Positions 5,177 through 6,962 of a stretch of 6,962 bases of DNA are shown piece by piece. Below the pieces are notes generated by a model, which made no database searches, was not told where the DNA came from, and worked only from the letters and a program-made list of their open reading frames with translations. Within the stretch, counting starts at the first letter, position 1. The number at the start of each line of letters is the position of its first letter. Both the position numbers and the translations under genes were made by a program. The stretch is from Candidatus Sulfotelmatobacter sp. Its GTDB lineage: Bacteria; Acidobacteriota; Terriglobia; Terriglobales; Acidobacteriaceae. Where the stretch lies: contig JASIKQ010000315.1 in assembly GCA_030049565.1 (NCBI GenBank), positions 1-6,962 on the forward strand, in the 5' to 3' direction.

Positions 5177-6763
5177 TTGAGACGTAAAGGCATGCTTGAT
5201 AGCCGTTCTCCCAGAGTGAAACGACCAAGCGTAAGTAGTTTATTGGTTTCAATAGTTGCCTTGGGCGCCTTCGCGGGTGTGTCGGCGTGCGGCGGCGGCG
5301 GTTCACCGTCAACCAACCAGCCGCCGCCCAGTACAGGCGTGTCTAATCTGTGCAACAGTGGCACATATAGTGGGACTCCTCCCGCCAGCATCCCTCAGCC
5401 CGACCCGTTCTTTGGGATGCACATTCACTCCCTTGAGCCAGCTACACCTTGGCCGAGTACAGTCGTTCCCCTGCCGTCCGACCCTGATCCGACGACCGCC
5501 GTTCAGTTCGGCGGGATTCGGCTATGGGACTCGGGCGTTGGCTGGGCCGAAATTAACACGGGAGCTGGCGCCTGCGATTTTAGCCATATGGATGCCTTTA
5601 TGGCGGAGGCCCAAGCGAACAATGTAGACGTTCTGTATGATCTCGGCCGCACTCCAAACTGGGCGTCATCCAACCCCAACGATACTAATTGCGCCTACAC
5701 GAACATAGATGGCGGCCCGGGACAATGCGAACCACCAACAGATTTGAACAGCGATGGGACCGGAGCCGATGCTATCTGGATCGGCTGGGTCACTTCCGCT
5801 GTGAGCAGGTACAAAGGCCAAATCAAGTTTTATGAGATTTGGAATGAGTGGAATGTCTCTCTGTTTTGGGTCGGGACGCCGCAGCAATTGGTCCGCATGA
5901 CGCAGGATGCTAGATGCGTGATCGAGGGACCTCCCCCAGGCGAGTCGTGCAATTCTGAGAGCGTATTTCCCAGTGGTACGGCTCTCGATCCGGATGCGAG
6001 ACTTAGCACACCGGCTCCCGTAGGTGGACAGTCGGTCTTGAACGCAGTTCAAACACAGATGTCCGATTTCTTAGGGACGCAGGTCGCCGGCGTGGGGCCG
6101 GCCAGCTTCGTCGACATTATTGGTTTCCACTGCTACGTGAGCACCCAAACATCGGGAGACTATCCGGTACCCGAAGACGTTCTGACGGTGATAAGCGATC
6201 TGAACTCCGTTCTACCGAACTTTGCGGTCCAATCCGACCCCTTGTTCTGCACGGAAGGCGGCTGGGGACAGGCGCCGGTGGAAGGCTTTACCGATCCGGA
6301 CCTGCAGGCGGGATTCCTGGCGCGTTATTACCTCTTGCAAGATTCGATAAACGTGGCCCGAGTGTACTGGTACGCGTGGGACTCGCCGTCGCCTGGGGAG
6401 GGAGCCTTATGGAGCCCGGGAGACCCAACGAAGGCCGCAACCGCCTATGCCGAGGTGTATAAATGGATTGCTGGCAATACACCTACCGGCTGCTCTCTTA
6501 TGAACGGCACTACCCAGTACGCATGCGGCTACTCGAACGGTAGTTACCAGGCGCTGGCAGTTTGGGATAGCAATGTTTCCGGCAATGGCACGGCCGCCGG
6601 GTCGAGTTGCTACGCTGCGGGAGCGCCTGTCTGCTCAACCTTTACGATACCGGCCCGATATACGATGTATCGCGACTTGTCGGGTAATGAGAACCCTGTT
6701 CCGGGCTCCACGATTCCACTGTCGGCCAAGCCGATCTTGCTGGAAACGGGCCCGCTGCCTTAA
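5177..6763 (+). CDS. lipoprotein glycoside hydrolase, clan GH-A TIM barrel (GH39/GH5-like)
   Basis: The frame encodes 528 residues from TTG 5177, or 523 from ATG 5192; numbering here uses the TTG. A basic N-terminus and hydrophobic segment (about 22-36) end in the lipobox VSAC with Cys38, so the protein should be lipid-anchored. A Gly/Ser/Pro linker (39-54) precedes a (beta/alpha)8-barrel. FGMHIH (79-84) marks the first strand. IWNEWN gives acid/base Glu224 at the end of strand 4, GFHCY (316-320) matches strand 6, and CTEGGWG gives nucleophile Glu360 on strand 7. This two-glutamate layout is that of retaining clan GH-A enzymes. The C-terminal part (about 430-528), with YRDLSG and a PILLE ending, looks like the beta-sandwich accompanying GH39-type barrels. 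The 12 cysteines after Cys38 suggest disulfides and an extracytoplasmic location. The substrate is unknown; beta-xyloside, beta-glucan or exopolysaccharide (as for PslG) are all possible. It probably acts with the upstream GH9 enzyme, inferred from adjacency only. Confidence 0.85.
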   Translation: MRRKGMLDSRSPRVKRPSVSSLLVSIVALGAFAGVSACGGGGSPSTNQPPPSTGVSNLCNSGTYSGTPPASIPQPDPFFGMHIHSLEPATPWPSTVVPLPSDPDPTTAVQFGGIRLWDSGVGWAEINTGAGACDFSHMDAFMAEAQANNVDVLYDLGRTPNWASSNPNDTNCAYTNIDGGPGQCEPPTDLNSDGTGADAIWIGWVTSAVSRYKGQIKFYEIWNEWNVSLFWVGTPQQLVRMTQDARCVIEGPPPGESCNSESVFPSGTALDPDARLSTPAPVGGQSVLNAVQTQMSDFLGTQVAGVGPASFVDIIGFHCYVSTQTSGDYPVPEDVLTVISDLNSVLPNFAVQSDPLFCTEGGWGQAPVEGFTDPDLQAGFLARYYLLQDSINVARVYWYAWDSPSPGEGALWSPGDPTKAATAYAEVYKWIAGNTPTGCSLMNGTTQYACGYSNGSYQALAVWDSNVSGNGTAAGSSCYAAGAPVCSTFTIPARYTMYRDLSGNENPVPGSTIPLSAKPILLETGPLP

Positions 6764-6887
6764 GTACTTTTCACCACAGAAACACAGAGCCACAGAGAAA
6801 CCAAAATCCCGTACGCGGGTGGGACAATTCTAGTCAGCGCTCTGAAATGATATATAAGAAGCTAATGTACGAGAGGGGCGGGAATCG
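6764..6887. other. intergenic stretch with AT-rich -10-like element
   Basis: After the lipoprotein stop there is no T-tract terminator. The interval holds the CACAGA repeat (6775-6798) and, further on, TATATAAG (6851-6858), which could be a -10 region for the gene starting at 6888. No -35 hexamer at 16-18 bases is convincing. Confidence 0.4.
6775..6798. repeat. CACAGARN-type 8-bp tandem repeat (dispersed intergenic repeat)
   Basis: Three 8-base units in tandem: CACAGAAA, CACAGAGC, CACAGAGA, preceded by TTCAC and followed by AACC. From memory, near-identical CACAGAG-rich strings are scattered between genes in many Acidobacteriota and other environmental genomes; I could not search to confirm. 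It lies just 11 bases after the lipoprotein stop, consistent with a dispersed intergenic element of unknown function. Confidence 0.65.
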
Positions 6888-6962
6888 ATGTCGACTGATC
6901 TGTCCAGGATTGATCCTTCCAGGGCTAATCTATCCAGCAAAAAGGTCGCACTGCTTGGAGCT
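6888..6962 (+). CDS. start of an unidentified gene (5' end only, 25 codons)
   Basis: ATG 6888-6890 opens a frame that reaches the right edge without a stop. A purine-rich stretch (GAGAGGGG 6871-6878 and CGGGA just after) lies at a suitable distance for ribosome binding. The first residues are polar and include three five-residue units DLSRI, DPSRA, NLSSK, followed by KKVALLGA, which resembles the first beta-strand of a nucleotide-binding fold but is too short to classify. There is no signal peptide in the visible part. A competing open frame from ATG 6864 encodes a less protein-like Cys/Arg-rich string. No function is assigned. Confidence 0.5.
   Translation, partial: MSTDLSRIDPSRANLSSKKVALLGA
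6897..6941 (+). repeat. three in-frame 15-bp repeats at the start of the right-edge gene
   Basis: The units 6897-6911, 6912-6926 and 6927-6941 share the pattern (G/A)ATCxxTCCAG plus four variable bases. They translate in the frame of the gene from 6888 as DLSRI, DPSRA and NLSSK. The period of five codons recalls pentapeptide repeats (A[D/N]Lxx), but only three imperfect units are visible. Confidence 0.5.

Noticed and set aside
6808..6819. CCCG/CGGG hairpin as terminator of the lipoprotein gene
   Set aside because: The stem is only 4 bp and no T-tract follows.

Overview
The window reads as a chromosomal segment of a GC-rich soil-type bacterium, most likely an Acidobacteriota member (class Terriglobia). 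This is inferred from the gene types: a cytoplasmic TPR–GAF–GGDEF-like protein, a secreted GH9 enzyme with a QHQVANL motif, a lipoprotein glycosidase, and an intergenic CACAGAG-type repeat. No rRNA or other taxonomic marker is present, so the assignment is tentative.

Layout. Positions 1-2474 on the minus strand hold one long reading frame that runs off the left edge. It encodes at least 824 residues: an N-terminal helical TPR array, an Ala/Pro linker, a GAF domain and a C-terminal GGDEF fold whose signature is destroyed (RYDTTTI in place of RYGGDEF). A divergent intergenic region (2475-2795) follows. It contains no gene but has several inverted repeats and candidate promoters facing both ways. 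Positions 2796-4916 (+) encode a secreted GH9 family glycosidase with a signal peptide, an Ig-like N-terminal domain and a catalytic domain. After a 260-base spacer with an inverted repeat and a 10-bp-period direct repeat, positions 5177-6763 (+) encode a lipoprotein with a clan GH-A (GH39/GH5-like) TIM-barrel domain. Its two catalytic glutamates are visible. The right end (6764-6962) holds a CACAGAG repeat and probably the first 25 codons of another gene, which opens with three 15-bp in-frame repeats.

How the genes may work together. The two plus-strand enzymes are both exported beta-glycan hydrolases, one released past the inner membrane and one lipid-anchored. They plausibly act on the same beta-linked polysaccharide, either external plant/fungal glucan or the cell's own exopolysaccharide. 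The divergent TPR/GAF/degenerate-GGDEF protein looks like a cytoplasmic sensor or scaffold rather than a diguanylate cyclase. A functional link to the hydrolases rests only on adjacency. I see no tRNA, rRNA, CRISPR array, insertion sequence or phage gene. I did not find a clearly new system. The points most worth a second look are the inactive GGDEF domain, the altered GH9 motifs, the palindrome-rich divergent control region and the start of the right-edge gene.
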